Below, piece after piece: positions 4,809 to 6,029 of a DNA stretch of 6,029 nucleotides (within the stretch, counting starts at the first letter, position 1; the number at the start of each line of letters is the position of its first letter). The position numbers and the translations under genes were made by a program. The notes below the pieces were generated by a model. It worked only from the letters and a program-made list of their open reading frames with translations, was not told where the DNA came from and made no database searches. The stretch lies in contig CAMDQP010000069.1 of the NCBI GenBank assembly GCA_945906115.1, forward strand, positions 1-6,029. Reading direction: 5' to 3'. The DNA is from Opitutus sp. GAS368. Its GTDB lineage: Bacteria > Verrucomicrobiota > Verrucomicrobiia > Opitutales > UBA953.

Positions 4809-6029
4809 TTACTTCAGCGTCTGCAAGTAGGCCTTCACGTCCTCGAGCTCCTGCGGCTTGAGGATCAATCCCATCGGCGGCATCGGGGAGACGCCGAGCT
4901 GCTCGAAACCCTTGGCGAGGACCTTGTTCGGCTCGGTCAGCGACTCGTGGATATAGGCCGGCGTCGCGCGGGTCGCCAGACCGTCGAGCGCCGGGCCGAT
5001 GGCGCTCCCCTTCCCGCCCACCATGTGACAGATCGCGCAGGCGGCGACGGGGTGCTTCCAGAAGATTTGCTCGCCGCGGGCCGGAACTCCGGCGGTCACT
5101 GGTGCTTCGCCGACGAGGGAGAGCTCGCAGAGTTTCACGTCGTCATAGAACGAATCACCAACGGCGACGTGCAGGAGGTTGATGCTGGCCTTGGTGCGCT
5201 TGCTACTGTTGAAGACGACCTCGACCTCAGTCCATTCCGACTCACGAGCAGTGACCTTCTCGGTTTCGGCGCGGCCGATATGGTCGTTCAGGCTGGCCTT
5301 GCCCCGCATCGCATGGGTCTTGATCCAGGCACTGAGGCGATATTCGGTGTTCGGCTTCAGTTCGACGTCGGCGAAGAAGCTCGAGTCGGCGTCGGCGCGG
5401 GTGATGGCGCGCATCGCATGCTTTCCGGAACGCACGTTCTTCGGGTCGATGACGACACCCCACTGCGCATCCTTGTTACCAGCACGCGTACCGTAGTCAC
5501 GACGCTTCCAGCCAACCGGTGTCTTCTTGTCGTCGGAGACCTCTTCGAAACCGGGGTTAGGCAGCAGGTTCGGACCTTCGACGAAGGTCGCGGTCTTATG
5601 TTTCTTGGCGAGTAGACGGGCGGCCTCATTGAGCCATTCATCAGACTTCACGGCACGATCCACCGAAAGCTGGCGGACGAGCGTCTGCACTTCCGGAGAG
5701 GTCGGGAAATCGGCGAGCTTCACGAAAGCGGCCAGACGCGTGGCAGCATCCTTATCGGCCACGACGCCGGAACCAAAGAAGAGCTTCTGGGCGGCCTCAT
5801 CGGAGCCAAGGGCGCGGATGGCATTGCGGCGCAACGGAGCCACGCTCGAATACAACGCGGTCTGGTGGGTGGCGGCATCAAGTTCACCGAGACCGTGAAG
5901 GGACCAGAGGGCATGGAGGGCGGCGACATCCTTGGAGGACTTAGCGACGAGGTCGCGTAGGGCGGGCGCGAGGTCCTTCTTCTTGCCTTCGACGATGAGG
6001 CGCTGGGCGCGGAGGCGGCCGTATTGCGT
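4809..6029 (-). CDS. PVC-type cytochrome c protein with helical repeats and a CBM-like module (5' end outside window)
   Basis: The frame is open from the right edge to the TAA at 4809-4811, giving 406 visible residues; the true start lies beyond base 6029. In visible numbering, about 1-140 is alanine- and leucine-rich helix (for example LHALWSLHGL), consistent with HEAT-like repeats. About 153-305 begins with NLLPNPGFE and contains ELKPNTEYRLSAWIKT, the pattern of jelly-roll carbohydrate-binding modules of the CBM4/9 type. About 318-406 is a cytochrome c domain with heme-binding CAICH (331-335), Cys and His in place, and SPMPPMG near the end offering Met383 or Met386 as distal heme ligand. 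The ending matches the large heme proteins abundant in Planctomycetes and Verrucomicrobia, which often start with a signal peptide and a beta-propeller 'dehydrogenase' domain. It is probably periplasmic or surface-exposed and involved in electron transfer, perhaps linked to polysaccharide oxidation; that role is inferred. Confidence 0.85.
   Translation of the reverse strand, partial: TQYGRLRAQRLIVEGKKKDLAPALRDLVAKSSKDVAALHALWSLHGLGELDAATHQTALYSSVAPLRRNAIRALGSDEAAQKLFFGSGVVADKDAATRLAAFVKLADFPTSPEVQTLVRQLSVDRAVKSDEWLNEAARLLAKKHKTATFVEGPNLLPNPGFEEVSDDKKTPVGWKRRDYGTRAGNKDAQWGVVIDPKNVRSGKHAMRAITRADADSSFFADVELKPNTEYRLSAWIKTHAMRGKASLNDHIGRAETEKVTARESEWTEVEVVFNSSKRTKASINLLHVAVGDSFYDDVKLCELSLVGEAPVTAGVPARGEQIFWKHPVAACAICHMVGGKGSAIGPALDGLATRATPAYIHESLTEPNKVLAKGFEQLGVSPMPPMGLILKPQELEDVKAYLQTLK

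Overview
The window is a compact, GC-rich bacterial chromosomal segment. I infer a member of the Planctomycetes-Verrucomicrobia-Chlamydiae (PVC) superphylum, most likely Verrucomicrobiota. The main reason is the gene at the right edge, which has alpha-helical repeats, a jelly-roll-like insert and a C-terminal CxxCH cytochrome domain ending in an MPPMG motif, a layout typical of the large 'PVC-type heme-binding' proteins. None of the leaders has a convincing Shine-Dalgarno sequence. No mobile element, CRISPR array or phage gene is visible. This looks like ordinary housekeeping territory with some unusual proteins in it.

Layout from left to right. Bases 3-41 may be the tail of a plus-strand gene. 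It converges on a strong hairpin (49-74) with T-rich flanks on both strands. Next, on the minus strand, is a thymidine/pyrimidine-nucleoside phosphorylase homologue (97-1431). A 202-base gap follows, holding a probable terminator for the genes to its right. ribD (riboflavin deaminase/reductase, 1634-2725) and an RhlE-like DEAD-box RNA helicase (2722-3909) overlap by four bases and form one minus-strand unit, helicase first. A 176-base intergenic region then separates the helicase from a plus-strand tRNA-His(GTG) (4086-4163), which has its own terminator. To the right, again on the minus strand, are a small membrane-anchored protein of unknown function (4251-4760) and, upstream of it, the cytochrome c protein, which runs off the window (4809 to beyond 6029).

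The genes do not form one obvious pathway. The helicase and ribD are probably co-transcribed. The cytochrome c protein and the small anchored protein are 48 bases apart and may be co-transcribed, both acting outside the cytoplasm.

The most interesting signal is in the phosphorylase. It aligns without gaps to the E. coli enzyme across the active site and keeps the pyrimidine-binding Arg, Ser and Lys, but the hallmark glycine-rich signature and the active-site His are replaced. Smaller points are a DEVD in place of DEAD in helicase motif II, a carbohydrate-binding-like module inside the cytochrome protein, and two inverted repeats just upstream of tRNA-His. I found no convincing new multi-gene system.
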